NCBI GenBank assembly: GCA_026992355.1
Contig: JALXAE010000201.1
Coordinates: forward strand, 1-50,324
Origin: Syntrophobacterales bacterium
GTDB lineage: Bacteria; Desulfobacterota; Syntrophobacteria; Syntrophobacterales; Thermodesulforhabdaceae
Reading direction: 5' to 3'
Length of the DNA stretch: 50,324 bases
A program made the translations under genes and the position numbers. The notes under the pieces are model-generated. The model saw only the letters and a list, made by a program, of their open reading frames with translations. It did no database searches and had not been told where the DNA came from. This document shows positions 9,739 through 19,479 of this stretch, piece after piece (the first letter of the stretch is position 1; each line of letters begins with the position of its first letter).

Positions 9739-10146
9739 TTATCCTACTATAGATCCCTGCATATTGGGAGGTGGTGATGTCGAAGACTTTGAAATTTCCT
9801 GCCAGGCCTCCCGGAGTTCTTCCATAATTTTAATTAACGGATCGTAATAATCTGGGCCAGACCGGGAATTAACAGCTATGAGGTGCCTGAGAATATAATT
9901 ATACAACCTGCCTAAATTTACGGCAATGTCACCACCTTTTTCATAATCCAAACCAACCAAAAGTTCGGTAATAATATCTTGAGCATGCCTTACTTTATCA
10001 TATGTTGCTTCCAGATTCTTTTCCCGCTGATACTTTTTAGCATCCTTGAGATCATTTATTACAGCATCATAACACATAATCACAAGTCTTACGGGATCCG
10101 CCGTCTCTATTTTAGTTTTCTTATAGCTATCAACAGGGTTTGGCAT
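9739..10146 (-). CDS. fliS: Flagellar export chaperone FliS
   Basis: YKKTKIETADPVRLVIMCYDAVINDLKDA...GLDYEKGGDIAVNLGRLYNYILRHLI typical FliS. Confidence 0.93.
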   Translation of the reverse strand: MPNPVDSYKKTKIETADPVRLVIMCYDAVINDLKDAKKYQREKNLEATYDKVRHAQDIITELLVGLDYEKGGDIAVNLGRLYNYILRHLIAVNSRSGPDYYDPLIKIMEELREAWQEISKSSTSPPPNMQGSIVG

Positions 10147-10148
10147 AG

Positions 10149-10574
10149 TTATCCTCCTTGTTTACTGGAAAACATCTCGTGACTTCTATACATGGATATA
10201 GCATGCTTCTTTTTACGAAGCATGTTGATTTCATCTTCAATGTCTGCCATTCTATCTTTTAACGCCTTAACAACCTGCAACGTTACTTCGTGTACATTTC
10301 TCATTCTCTCATGAAACTCATTGTAAAGTCTGGCAAGCGCCTGGTCTTCCGTGAAAAAACGACCTGATCTTTCAGCAATTGATTTCATCTCTTCCAGGCA
10401 AACATCAATTTCTTGCCTGGTTTTTTTACACTCAGAATTTATCTTCGTAAATTCAGAAGGAGATAATTTATCAGCATTTTCCAGTTTTTCTGTATAGCTC
10501 TTTAGCAGTGCCAGGTTCTCATTTACCTTTTCTAACAATTCCTTCCACTTTTCCTGTGAATTTTTTAACTCCAT
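10149..10574 (-). CDS. FliT-like flagellar chaperone / hypothetical coiled-coil protein
   Basis: 141-aa helical protein between fliS and fliD; position and C-terminal basic segment fit FliT-like proteins; no decisive motif. Confidence 0.55.
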   Translation of the reverse strand: MELKNSQEKWKELLEKVNENLALLKSYTEKLENADKLSPSEFTKINSECKKTRQEIDVCLEEMKSIAERSGRFFTEDQALARLYNEFHERMRNVHEVTLQVVKALKDRMADIEDEINMLRKKKHAISMYRSHEMFSSKQGG

Positions 10575-10586
10575 TTTTACACATCA

Positions 10587-11894
10587 TTAACTGGTTTGAG
10601 AGGTCTGATTAGATAGGCCTCCCAGTTGAGCCATCAGCCAATCTGATTGCGATTGCATTTCAAAAAGGGCTTCTTCCATCTGAATAAATTGCCTGGTCAA
10701 CATCTCTATTTCTCTATCTATCCTATCTTGTTCACTGCTTATACGATCATCTATTTTATCTATACTATCTTCTAAACTATTCTCCTTCAAGGTTAGCGTT
10801 CCGCTAACAGGATCCATTAGATTATCAAGTTGCTGAAACATATCGGATGCAAAGCTGTTGATTTTAGAAGCAGCGGAGTCAAAATCACTCTGTAAAGCCT
10901 GTCTAAACTCTGACGTATCAAAATCAAGTCTATCATTATCGTTTATAGTAATTCCAAGGTCAAACAATTGGGCATTGAGATATACGGACTGTAGATTAAA
11001 TTTGATGGTCTGAAGAGTAAAGTCTGTTCCCAGAGGACCTACTTCGGCGTTAGGATCTGTATTACTGGTTATATGTTTTGATATCTCATCAAGGACAGCA
11101 TTATAAGCGTCAACAAAAGTCTGCATTTTTTCTTGTATGGCGTCATAGTCACGATCAATACGCATGGTAATGGTAACTGACGAATCGGCCGCATAAAGAT
11201 CAAAGGTTACCCCTTCAATTGCGTCAGTAATAGTATTCGAACTTCTGGAAATTGTAATTCCATCAATGGTAATTTGTGCGTCCTGACCAGAAATTTCTGT
11301 AAAGGACATGTCAGAATTAGATGCATCAAAACTAAACCCACCTGAGCCTGTTTCGTCGGCGGTTATGACAAGTTTATAATCATTATCACTTGCCTTTAAC
11401 ACACTAGCAGTAACACCAAGGTCCAGTGCATTTATTTCATCTCTTATTTCATTGAGCGATTTTCCGTCCAGAGTAATGTCAGTACCGTTTATTGTAATAT
11501 AACCAGTCTTCCCAGCATCCTCATCTGACGATGTGAATGATTCGCTGTACTCCTTTTGTGGAGTTGCTATTTGGAGTACTTGAATCTGATAGATACCAGG
11601 AGGCGCACTAGATGTTGTGGATACGGACATTAAGGAATCGGGGGACACACTTGGGTCAGAGGAAGAGAGATTGGCTGTAAAGATATCCAAATCCCAAGAA
11701 TCTCGAAGATCATCAACAGCATTCTTCAAATCAGTAAGCTTGGTTCCTAAATCTTGCCATGCTGTCAAACGATCCTGTAACGTCTGCTTCTGATCATTCA
11801 AAAGCTCTATTCGCTTTTCTTCCGCCTGGCGTATTTTATCTAAAATAGACTGCCAGTCTATACCACTCCCCAGACCAACCAAGCTGATGCCCAT
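10587..11894 (-). CDS. fliD: Flagellar filament cap protein FliD
   Basis: N-terminus GLGSGIDWQSILDKIRQAEEKRIELL...LQDRLTAWQDLGTKL and C-terminal RIDREIEMLTRQFIQMEEALFEMQSQSDWLMAQLGGL typical FliD. Confidence 0.94.
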   Translation of the reverse strand: MGISLVGLGSGIDWQSILDKIRQAEEKRIELLNDQKQTLQDRLTAWQDLGTKLTDLKNAVDDLRDSWDLDIFTANLSSSDPSVSPDSLMSVSTTSSAPPGIYQIQVLQIATPQKEYSESFTSSDEDAGKTGYITINGTDITLDGKSLNEIRDEINALDLGVTASVLKASDNDYKLVITADETGSGGFSFDASNSDMSFTEISGQDAQITIDGITISRSSNTITDAIEGVTFDLYAADSSVTITMRIDRDYDAIQEKMQTFVDAYNAVLDEISKHITSNTDPNAEVGPLGTDFTLQTIKFNLQSVYLNAQLFDLGITINDNDRLDFDTSEFRQALQSDFDSAASKINSFASDMFQQLDNLMDPVSGTLTLKENSLEDSIDKIDDRISSEQDRIDREIEMLTRQFIQMEEALFEMQSQSDWLMAQLGGLSNQTSQTS

Positions 11895-11967
11895 GGCATC
11901 ACCTCCCTTTATATATTCTTACCCATTTTATTTATTCGGTTATTCCATAAATCTTCTTAAAAAAAGA

Positions 11968-11985
11968 AAGCAATCATCGTACCAA
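11968..11985 (-). promoter_or_regulatory. Predicted sigma-54 promoter for fliD-fliT-fliS
   Basis: Minus strand reads TTGGTACGATGATTGCT: GG (11983/11982) and GC (11971/11970) at the 12-nt offset of TGGCAC-N5-TTGCA. Confidence 0.72.
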
Positions 11986-12012
11986 AAAATGAGGCGGGTA
12001 AAACCCCGCCTC
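11984..12012 (-). terminator. Intrinsic terminator of flagellin 1
   Basis: Minus strand GAGGCGGG-gtttta-CCCGCCTC followed by ATTTTTT; 8-bp perfect stem. Confidence 0.88.
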
Positions 12013-12055
12013 AAGGTGATGCCACGTAACGATTGATAAGCAATGTAACTTGATT

Positions 12056-12916
12056 TTAACCGAGAAGCTGCAGAATCTGCTGAGGAGCCATGTTAGCTTG
12101 AGCAAGCATTGCAATACCGGATTGTTGCAGAATCTGATTCTTTGTAAACTGCATGACTTCCCACGCCATATCAACATCACGAATGGTGGATTCACTTGCA
12201 GAAAAGTTTTCTATGCTGACTTCTAGGTTCTCCATCGTATACTGCAGTCTGTTCTGATAAGCACCAACCTTGGCCATGTACTGGTTGATGCTCGAAATTG
12301 CCGTATCGATTGCATCCATAGCACTTTGAGCACATTCCACAGAACTAATACTGATAGCTCCAACGGACACTCCAAGCGAATCGCTGTCGGCCTCGTCCAG
12401 CTCGAGATCCAGGCGATACTGAGCATCATTCTGCTGGCCAATCTGGAAAGTCAACCCGTCCGTAGCAGAATTATCCGCATTCACCGTATAAGATCCAACA
12501 GTTCCGGAAGCTATGAGAGCAGTTCTGTTGTACATGGTGGAGGCGGCAATTCTGTCAATTTCAGACTGAAGATACTCAAACTCGGACTTGAGCTGATCCT
12601 GGACGGTCTGGCTGGACGCCGCCTGTGTCGCCAACTCCTTCATACGAACCAGAATATCGTAAATCTTAGAGTATCCTCCATCAGCCACCTGAAGCATTGA
12701 TTGGGCTTCCGCTGCATTCTGATGGGCAACTCTCAAGGATCTAATATCCGCTCTAAACTTGTTGGCCACCGCCAGACCGGACGCGTCGTCCTTTGCCGAA
12801 TTTATACGATAACCGGAAGACAGCCTTTTAAGAGATTCGGCAAGCCTTCTGTTGGTCATCGTCAGATTGCGATGCACATTAATTGCTTCAACATTGGTGT
12901 TAATCCTGAGAGCCAT
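12056..12916 (-). CDS. fliC: Flagellin (paralog 1)
   Basis: MALRINTNVEAINVHRNL...SLKRLSSGYRINSAKDDASGLAVANKFRADIRS...C-terminal QILQQSGIAMLAQANMAPQQILQLLG. Confidence 0.96.
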   Translation of the reverse strand: MALRINTNVEAINVHRNLTMTNRRLAESLKRLSSGYRINSAKDDASGLAVANKFRADIRSLRVAHQNAAEAQSMLQVADGGYSKIYDILVRMKELATQAASSQTVQDQLKSEFEYLQSEIDRIAASTMYNRTALIASGTVGSYTVNADNSATDGLTFQIGQQNDAQYRLDLELDEADSDSLGVSVGAISISSVECAQSAMDAIDTAISSINQYMAKVGAYQNRLQYTMENLEVSIENFSASESTIRDVDMAWEVMQFTKNQILQQSGIAMLAQANMAPQQILQLLG

Positions 12917-12922
12917 TTTCTT

Positions 12923-12961
12923 CCCTCCCTGCTTTTCTAATTTTCGAGACTTCCCTGTCTC
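12923..12961 (-). promoter_or_regulatory. Candidate CsrA-binding leader of flagellin 1: GGA-loop hairpin plus a second GGA overlapping the Shine-Dalgarno
   Basis: Minus strand GAGAC-AGGGAA-GTCTC (12961-12946) places GGA in the loop; the SD region reads AGGGAGGG (12930-12923). Confidence 0.55.
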
Positions 12962-12981
12962 TAAAGCCTTCTTCTATGCGT

Positions 12982-14580
12982 TCAGTTAGATATTCGGTGA
13001 TCGCCCGAAAAAACTTTAAAAAGATTTCGCTTTATAAAGTTGACATAAGGCACAAGATAGAATTTCCCTTCTGCCTGAAGCTTCAAGATAAGCTCCTTCA
13101 TAAAATCTTCGCTCGTTTTTGTCCCATCTTTTTCGAGCAGTTTGAAAAAATCTTTCCCGGAGAGAAAAGCACTGACCAGCTTACCAACGAGAATATCTAG
13201 GTCATACTCCCCCTTAACATCCAATTCCTCAAAGGCTCTCTGTGCTTCGTAAATTTTACCAATCCTCAAATAATGCCAGGCAATCGCCAGCTTCACATCA
13301 AGGGAATCCGGCTCAGCCTTTAAGGCCCGAGATAAAAAAAACTCAGCCCTACTGTGGTCCCTTTTAAGCGAAAGGATATTTCCAAACAGGGCATATATTC
13401 TTCCGCTTCCACATCCCTTCTCAACCGCATCACAAAGAATTTTCTCTGCCGTCTCAATCCTTCCCAGTACAAAAGCATGGTTGGCTAACCATATGTAAGC
13501 ATCCACTTCGCTTATGCCTTCATTAAGCGCTTTTACAAAACATGCTTCATACTCCTTCAGAGTTCCCAATTCCCACCAGCAGTAAGCCAATCTTAAAAAC
13601 CACTCTCCTCTTTCAGGAGGAGCCAAAACAGGCATTGTGTCAATTTTGAGAGAGGCAGAGGACATTTTCGCAAAACACTCCAGTGCCCTGTCGAAGTGGC
13701 CGAGCCACTCCCATAACTTGCCGATACGATACAAAGCCCCTTTATCTTCTCGCCCACAGGCGAGCCCTTTAATAAGCCACCTCAAAGCATAATTTTTATC
13801 TCCTTTTCCTCGGGCAAGTTCGGCCAATAAAACATAAAATTCAAAAAGTAACCCTGAATATTGTTTAACCACTTTAACAAAGTGCGTTCTCAAATAACTC
13901 AAAAGCTCATTGTAAGCATCCTTAAACATACCCATAGATTCGTATGTCATCGCCAGCAAGAAAATATAGGAAATATCTTCCCTCCTGTAGGGCTTTTCCA
14001 AAAGCAAAATCCGTAAATTTCTTCTTATTTTTTTTCTTAACAGCTCAGGGTTGTCGTAACCGTAGTGTTCTATTTCGATATTTGTAGAAACAGGAATACA
14101 CCCTGCTTCTCTTAAAGAAGACATGAAGTTTTCGTGTATCCGCCCCTGAAACCTTATCTCTTTTAATAGAGGGGCACAGCGTATTTGTTTCAAATAAGCA
14201 TAGGGAACGGCTCTGTCTCTTACGGTTCTAATATCTTTCAACACAAAGTAGAAACACTTCTTTCCGTCAAAATAACCCTTCAATCGGTTTATCGCAACAA
14301 CACTCTCGTCTGGAACTCGATCATCGGCATCAAGCCATAAAAAGTAATCTCCTCGAGCAAGGGATAAACCGTAGTTTCGAGCCGCTGAAAAATCATCCTT
14401 CCACTTAAAGTCAAATACGCGGGAAGTATATCTCCGGGCAACTTCTTTAGTGCTATCCGTGGAACCAGTATCCACTATCACGATTTCATCTGCAAACTTT
14501 TTTACCTGAGGCAAAAGAGCCTCAAGATTTGAAGACTCATTTTTCACTATCATACAAACAGATAAATTTGCTCTTTTCAT
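12982..14580 (-). CDS. GT2-family glycosyltransferase with TPR-like C-terminal region
   Basis: LSVCMIVKNESSNLEALLPQVKKFADEIVIVDTGSTDSTKEVA...DDFSAARNYGLSLARGDYFLWLDADDR; helical repeats in the C-terminal half. Confidence 0.87.
   Translation of the reverse strand: MKRANLSVCMIVKNESSNLEALLPQVKKFADEIVIVDTGSTDSTKEVARRYTSRVFDFKWKDDFSAARNYGLSLARGDYFLWLDADDRVPDESVVAINRLKGYFDGKKCFYFVLKDIRTVRDRAVPYAYLKQIRCAPLLKEIRFQGRIHENFMSSLREAGCIPVSTNIEIEHYGYDNPELLRKKIRRNLRILLLEKPYRREDISYIFLLAMTYESMGMFKDAYNELLSYLRTHFVKVVKQYSGLLFEFYVLLAELARGKGDKNYALRWLIKGLACGREDKGALYRIGKLWEWLGHFDRALECFAKMSSASLKIDTMPVLAPPERGEWFLRLAYCWWELGTLKEYEACFVKALNEGISEVDAYIWLANHAFVLGRIETAEKILCDAVEKGCGSGRIYALFGNILSLKRDHSRAEFFLSRALKAEPDSLDVKLAIAWHYLRIGKIYEAQRAFEELDVKGEYDLDILVGKLVSAFLSGKDFFKLLEKDGTKTSEDFMKELILKLQAEGKFYLVPYVNFIKRNLFKVFSGDHRISN
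12991..13018 (-). promoter_or_regulatory. Candidate sigma-28 promoter for flagellin 1, inside the 3' end of the upstream glycosyltransferase gene
   Basis: Minus strand TAAAGTTT (exact -35 consensus) - 12 nt - ACCGAATA (partial match to GCCGATAA). Confidence 0.5.
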
Positions 14581-16148
14581 TGCAAAAGGCTTTTTATCCC
14601 GTAAAGAGCATTTTCTATATCCACAAGTCCTTTATTCAAAAGACCTAAGATATCACCGTAGGAATGAACATAACACGGGGGAACCAGTGAAAAATAATCT
14701 CTCACAATCCCTTTCGCCTTATCACCTCTTCTAAATAGATCAAAAAGAACCACTGCCAGATCATCAAAAGCCCCATTCCACCCATAAGACAAAATCCTTC
14801 TTTGAATAGTCAGAAGTTTTGCTTTTTCTCTGGCTATTTCGTCTAAAATCTTTGTTGCCTCAATCGTTAAGACATCGTGGTCTACAAGCCTTTTCAGGTT
14901 TGGATCAGAATCCATACCAAAAACAAAATCCCACAGATAACGATGAACAATCTGACGAGCGAAATTTTTGTTTCTTACTTTGCCTGTGGGCAAATAAACG
15001 AGAGTTCCATTGGTAAGAAAGGTGGAATGGCGCACTTCAATGCCCGGTTCATCTACGCTGCCAATGCCTTCCCCCCTTAAAATCCTGCTGGCTAATAAAG
15101 AAACAATTTCTGGAACGATTTTATTCCTGCACTGCAGGCTACACTCTTTTCCTACGGAAACATCCATACAGGGATAGCAATCCATCTCAGGAGTTATAAC
15201 CACATGTCCTTTTCCATAAGGTGCAGTCTCACCAGGATAAGCAGTAGCAACATAGATACCCAGAGTCGGAATTCCAAGCGCAGCCGCTATGTGAATGGGA
15301 CCGGTATCACTGGAAACAAAAAGAGAAGCTCTGGAAATCAGCGCCACCAAGTTGTGAACGGTCAGCTTGCCCACCAGATTCAAAAGAGTACCGGTAGAAC
15401 AGTTAGTATTTTGCCAGTATCGTACAAACAGGTCGGCCATTTGCTCTTCTTTATCACCGTGTCCGGTCAAAATAACAACGGCATCTCCGTCTTTTACCAA
15501 CAACCTTCCCAGCTCTACAAAATACTCAAGAGGCCAAGCTCTATGAAGTCTGCTGGCGCCTAGATGAAAAATTATAAGGCGTTTGCCGTTCAATATGCCC
15601 ATTTTTTCCAGCCATAGAGAAGCTTTTTTCAACACCCGCATAGGTATAGTCAAATAATTGGCCACGGGTTTTTGACGAACATGGCCCATGCCGACATGAA
15701 TATCCACAAGGTTAAAAGAATTATCCAGTCGATTGCGAACAAGCGAGAAAAGATAACGTCCCCATCTGTCCGGTATAAAAGCTTGATTCTGGTCAGGACA
15801 AACGAGGCCGGATTTAAGATCTGAAACAATTCGATGGGCTATGTAGCCCGACGGAAAATCGTGTGTCAAATTTACGACTAAGTCATATCTTTCCTTCAGG
15901 TAAGGGTGAGCAAGAATTTCTCTCAAAACATTCAAATCTTCGTTTTTTCTCAATAACGTCGCCGTCCCTGCCGGAATTTTGATGTATCTGTGAATAAGGG
16001 GCGTATATCTTATAACTTCGGCAAATTCAGAAACACAAAAAAAGGTTATCTGAAGCTTCTCGTATTTTTCGTGCAGTCTTGTCAGAAGAGGTAGGGTCTG
16101 GATTATATCTCCCATTCTGGTAAGCTGTATTATGAGCACCTTGTACAT
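14577..16148 (-). CDS. GT9-family (heptosyltransferase-like) glycosyltransferase
   Basis: VLIIQLTRMGDIIQTLPLLTRL...HLGASRLHRAWPLEYFVELGRLL...SSDTGPIHIAAALGIPTLGIY. Confidence 0.87.
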   Translation of the reverse strand: MYKVLIIQLTRMGDIIQTLPLLTRLHEKYEKLQITFFCVSEFAEVIRYTPLIHRYIKIPAGTATLLRKNEDLNVLREILAHPYLKERYDLVVNLTHDFPSGYIAHRIVSDLKSGLVCPDQNQAFIPDRWGRYLFSLVRNRLDNSFNLVDIHVGMGHVRQKPVANYLTIPMRVLKKASLWLEKMGILNGKRLIIFHLGASRLHRAWPLEYFVELGRLLVKDGDAVVILTGHGDKEEQMADLFVRYWQNTNCSTGTLLNLVGKLTVHNLVALISRASLFVSSDTGPIHIAAALGIPTLGIYVATAYPGETAPYGKGHVVITPEMDCYPCMDVSVGKECSLQCRNKIVPEIVSLLASRILRGEGIGSVDEPGIEVRHSTFLTNGTLVYLPTGKVRNKNFARQIVHRYLWDFVFGMDSDPNLKRLVDHDVLTIEATKILDEIAREKAKLLTIQRRILSYGWNGAFDDLAVVLFDLFRRGDKAKGIVRDYFSLVPPCYVHSYGDILGLLNKGLVDIENALYGIKSLLQ

Positions 16149-16160
16149 TGCTTAAATTCC

Positions 16161-17708
16161 TCAAGCATTGTTTTCTAAAAATCTCGTCCTGAGCCATAAA
16201 CTCACCTTCTTTCCTTCGAAATCACTGCATCTCTCAAGCTTGTCGGCATAGAAAAGGGCATCTTTCCAATTGGAGTTTTTAATGCAAAAGGCTATAAGCA
16301 ATCGGAGTTTTTCTCCTTCTTTGCATCTTTCAATTATTTCCTTTTCATAGGAAGTTTTATTTATGATTTCCAAAAAAGGCCCCAAAGAGGCTATCCACTT
16401 CTCGCTCATGGAAACCACTTCAAGAATTCTCATAATCCCTTCAAGGTTTTTATTCTCAGCGTAAACACGAAAAATTCGTGTAAGCAACGGTAACACCTGA
16501 ACAACGGACTTTTTGCATTCGGCGTAACTTATTAAAAATCTTTCTGCCTTATTCCATAGCGAAAGTTCTACAGCACACGATGCAGCAAACCTTAAAAGTT
16601 CGGGATCTTTCGGATGTTCTTCAATTTCCGGTTCTATAACATCAAGAGCTTTTTCGTAATACTCTGCTCCATGATAGCAGTTGGCAAGTAGCTTTTTCAC
16701 CTCCAGAAGGGGCATTATAAACTCGTGGCTTAGCAAAGAAGCGTGTTCGAAAATGTGCCCCATGTGTTTGTGATAATCGTAAGTGATTTCCGCGTGCGGA
16801 ACGGCTTCCTCATAGCGTTTCAAAAAGTACAGAGCCACCGATTTGAGCAAATTTGCCGTACTTTGCTTCGGAACAATACTGAGAGACTCGTCAGCCATTC
16901 TTACGACCTCAAGATATTCCTTCTTCTCAAGAAGCAACCTGCTTCTCAAGTTTAAGATACCGGCTATTATAAATTCGCCTTCCGATTCCTTGATGAGTCG
17001 GTATGCTTTCTCTATCGCTTTCCATGCTTCGTCGGTGTTTCCCAGCATAAAATAAGTTATTGCAAGATAGTAATGAGCGGCAGCGCTATCTGGATTGTTC
17101 TCAACCTCCTTTTTGGACAGCTCCAGATTCCTCTGGAGCTTTGACATCCAATCGTCTTTGTCGAGATGATAACCGAGGTGATCTATGATAAAAGGAGCTG
17201 CACCTATTCTGGCATTTAGACGCTTAAGAGAAGGAAAGACCTGCTCGTGGACAGCTCTTTCAAAACGCACCCCGGGAAGTTTTTTAAAAAACCTCATCAC
17301 ATATCCAATAGAACTATGGAAAAATCCACCACTGCTAAACGCCAGATTTCTCACCATGCTGGTATAAGCTTCTGCTTCTCCGCTTGAGGCAAGATGGCGC
17401 AATACACCTTTTGCACCGAGTGTGTTTAATCGCTCGTCCGCATCGAGGCATATAATCCACTCCCCTCTGGCCTTAGAAAGTGAGTAGTTTCTGGCTTCAG
17501 CAAAGTCATTGACCCATTCAAAATAGAAGATTCTGACTTTATCTCCGAAGGATTTAGCAATTTCTACCGTACTGTCTTCAGAACCTGTATCTACCAATAC
17601 AATTTCGTCAACTTCCCTTATCAAACTGGCAATACAGCCCTTTATGAATTTCTCTTCGTTTTTAACTATCATGCAACAGGAAACAAGAGGACGGTTTTCT
17701 ACAACCAT
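16161..17708 (-). CDS. GT2-family glycosyltransferase with TPR-like C-terminal region
   Basis: PLVSCCMIVKNEEKFIKGCIASLIREVDEIVLVDTGSEDSTVEIAKSF...NDFAEARNYSLSKARGEWIICLDADERL. Confidence 0.87.
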   Translation of the reverse strand: MVVENRPLVSCCMIVKNEEKFIKGCIASLIREVDEIVLVDTGSEDSTVEIAKSFGDKVRIFYFEWVNDFAEARNYSLSKARGEWIICLDADERLNTLGAKGVLRHLASSGEAEAYTSMVRNLAFSSGGFFHSSIGYVMRFFKKLPGVRFERAVHEQVFPSLKRLNARIGAAPFIIDHLGYHLDKDDWMSKLQRNLELSKKEVENNPDSAAAHYYLAITYFMLGNTDEAWKAIEKAYRLIKESEGEFIIAGILNLRSRLLLEKKEYLEVVRMADESLSIVPKQSTANLLKSVALYFLKRYEEAVPHAEITYDYHKHMGHIFEHASLLSHEFIMPLLEVKKLLANCYHGAEYYEKALDVIEPEIEEHPKDPELLRFAASCAVELSLWNKAERFLISYAECKKSVVQVLPLLTRIFRVYAENKNLEGIMRILEVVSMSEKWIASLGPFLEIINKTSYEKEIIERCKEGEKLRLLIAFCIKNSNWKDALFYADKLERCSDFEGKKVSLWLRTRFLENNA

Positions 17709-17730
17709 TTTTTAAATCCTAATCGTAAGC

Positions 17731-19452
17731 TTAAACCCAACCCAGTATTTTAAGGTCGGAAATAATTCTTTCCAAACGATGCCTTATCGTATGTTCTCGA
17801 AGAACCACTCGGCGGGAAGCACGGGCAATGTCTTCCCGCTCTTGCGGGTGTTCTAGGTAATACTTCGTTAACTTGACGAACTCTTCTCCGGACTTATAGA
17901 AGGCTATGTCCTTGCCAAAAAGGCTTGTCAGCTCTTCACTGTAGTCGGCCAGAACGAAACCTCCCACAGCGCACACATCAAAAACCCTTAAGGTCACCAT
18001 ATCTTTCTGGTATATTCGGTTGATGTCTAGGTTCACTTTTGTTCCATTGTAAATAAGAGGAAGCTCAATGTAGTGCCCCGCCGTGCCACAGTAAATAATC
18101 CTATCATCGAGAACGTCCCTCCACTTTTCGTCGCCCCATACTCTAATTGCGTACTCAGAAGCAAGATTGCTAAGCTCATTTAAAAGCTTTACACGACGCG
18201 CAGATGCGCATTCTTCTGCAAGGCATAAAAGACCGTCAATTTTCTTCCCGTTTTTATCCTGCACAATCCACGAACTGGTGTTTTCTGATAGTAGGTGTTT
18301 AAGGAGATAAGGCAAAACGAAGTGTTCGGTATCCTGTAATTGTCTTTTGACCGATTTGGAGAGGAAAAACTGTAAAGAAGAATCAACAAGACTAAATAAC
18401 ATTGATTTTAGAACGTTTCCCTGACGCACCATGGATGACCCAACAAAGGACACATCGACACCGTATTTTTCCATTTCAACATCGCTCAGCTTAATGGGTT
18501 TAAATCTGAAGTGATTAGTAGCAAGAGGCAGATATAAAACCCTGGGAAATCCGGATTGCCTAAGCAAAGAAATGCGAGATTTTCTGTAGGTGTAAAAAAG
18601 GGTTCTGCCGATCCTTCTGCTGTTCCCCTTTGGAACCTCTATGGTTGGATCAATTTCCCACACAACATAAGGCAGCCCCTGTCGGGAGCATATATCTTCA
18701 ATTCCCCTGACATAGTTTATACTCATGGCAAACAAAGGAAGGTTTTCTTTGATAAACTTTTCCAGATCCTCTGGGTTTACTCGAAGAACATCCACCGGAA
18801 GCACCGACATACCAAGGAGTAGAAGATTTTCGCAAAGGTCTCTGCTGAGAAGTCCGGTTATAAGAAGTATGACCTTTCCCTTATTTCCTCTGGCATTGCT
18901 TATACAATGGTACTCCTCCCCGTATAACCCCGACAGACGAGGATGCTGCCAGATGCGGACATCTTTTCTAGAAAGCTCCCATAACAGCGCCGGGAAATTA
19001 ATCCAAGAGTAAATTTTCAAACGACCTTTCAAAATATCTTTGGAGTAATCCCTTACAGAAAACATTATCTTCAGAAACTCCGGATACCTCTCATAGACCA
19101 AAAGTTCACAAGCATCGGACACAGCATCACACAAAACACCCACATGATACCCGAAACCTGCGCCCACCATAAGTATGGCTTCCTCGTTAAAAAGATGAAA
19201 TCCTGTCAGATGGCTCAAAGCTTCACCAAGAGGATCATCCAGGCTGTGAATGGTTCCATCTCCGGTTCCTGTGAAATATTTGAACCTTGCGGTTAGCCAG
19301 CCATGACAGCTCTCGGTAATTTCAAAGGGGGTATGATCTCCCGATGAATCTATCAATTCAACGAGCTCTTCATCTCCAACTACAGATAGGGCGTGCAAAT
19401 TTTTTAAATAAACCTTCTCCGACGGTATTTTCAAAAAGCCGAAAGCATTCAT
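17731..19452 (-). CDS. CgeB-like / GT4-type glycosyltransferase
   Basis: C-terminal VTLRVFDVCAVGGFVLADYSEELTSLFGKDIAFYKSGEEFVKLTKYYLEHPQEREDIARASRRVVLREHTIRHRL is the CgeB-like glycosyltransferase signature. Confidence 0.82.
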   Translation of the reverse strand: MNAFGFLKIPSEKVYLKNLHALSVVGDEELVELIDSSGDHTPFEITESCHGWLTARFKYFTGTGDGTIHSLDDPLGEALSHLTGFHLFNEEAILMVGAGFGYHVGVLCDAVSDACELLVYERYPEFLKIMFSVRDYSKDILKGRLKIYSWINFPALLWELSRKDVRIWQHPRLSGLYGEEYHCISNARGNKGKVILLITGLLSRDLCENLLLLGMSVLPVDVLRVNPEDLEKFIKENLPLFAMSINYVRGIEDICSRQGLPYVVWEIDPTIEVPKGNSRRIGRTLFYTYRKSRISLLRQSGFPRVLYLPLATNHFRFKPIKLSDVEMEKYGVDVSFVGSSMVRQGNVLKSMLFSLVDSSLQFFLSKSVKRQLQDTEHFVLPYLLKHLLSENTSSWIVQDKNGKKIDGLLCLAEECASARRVKLLNELSNLASEYAIRVWGDEKWRDVLDDRIIYCGTAGHYIELPLIYNGTKVNLDINRIYQKDMVTLRVFDVCAVGGFVLADYSEELTSLFGKDIAFYKSGEEFVKLTKYYLEHPQEREDIARASRRVVLREHTIRHRLERIISDLKILGWV

Positions 19453-19479
19453 TTACAAACCCGCTCGGCCAAAAAAACT

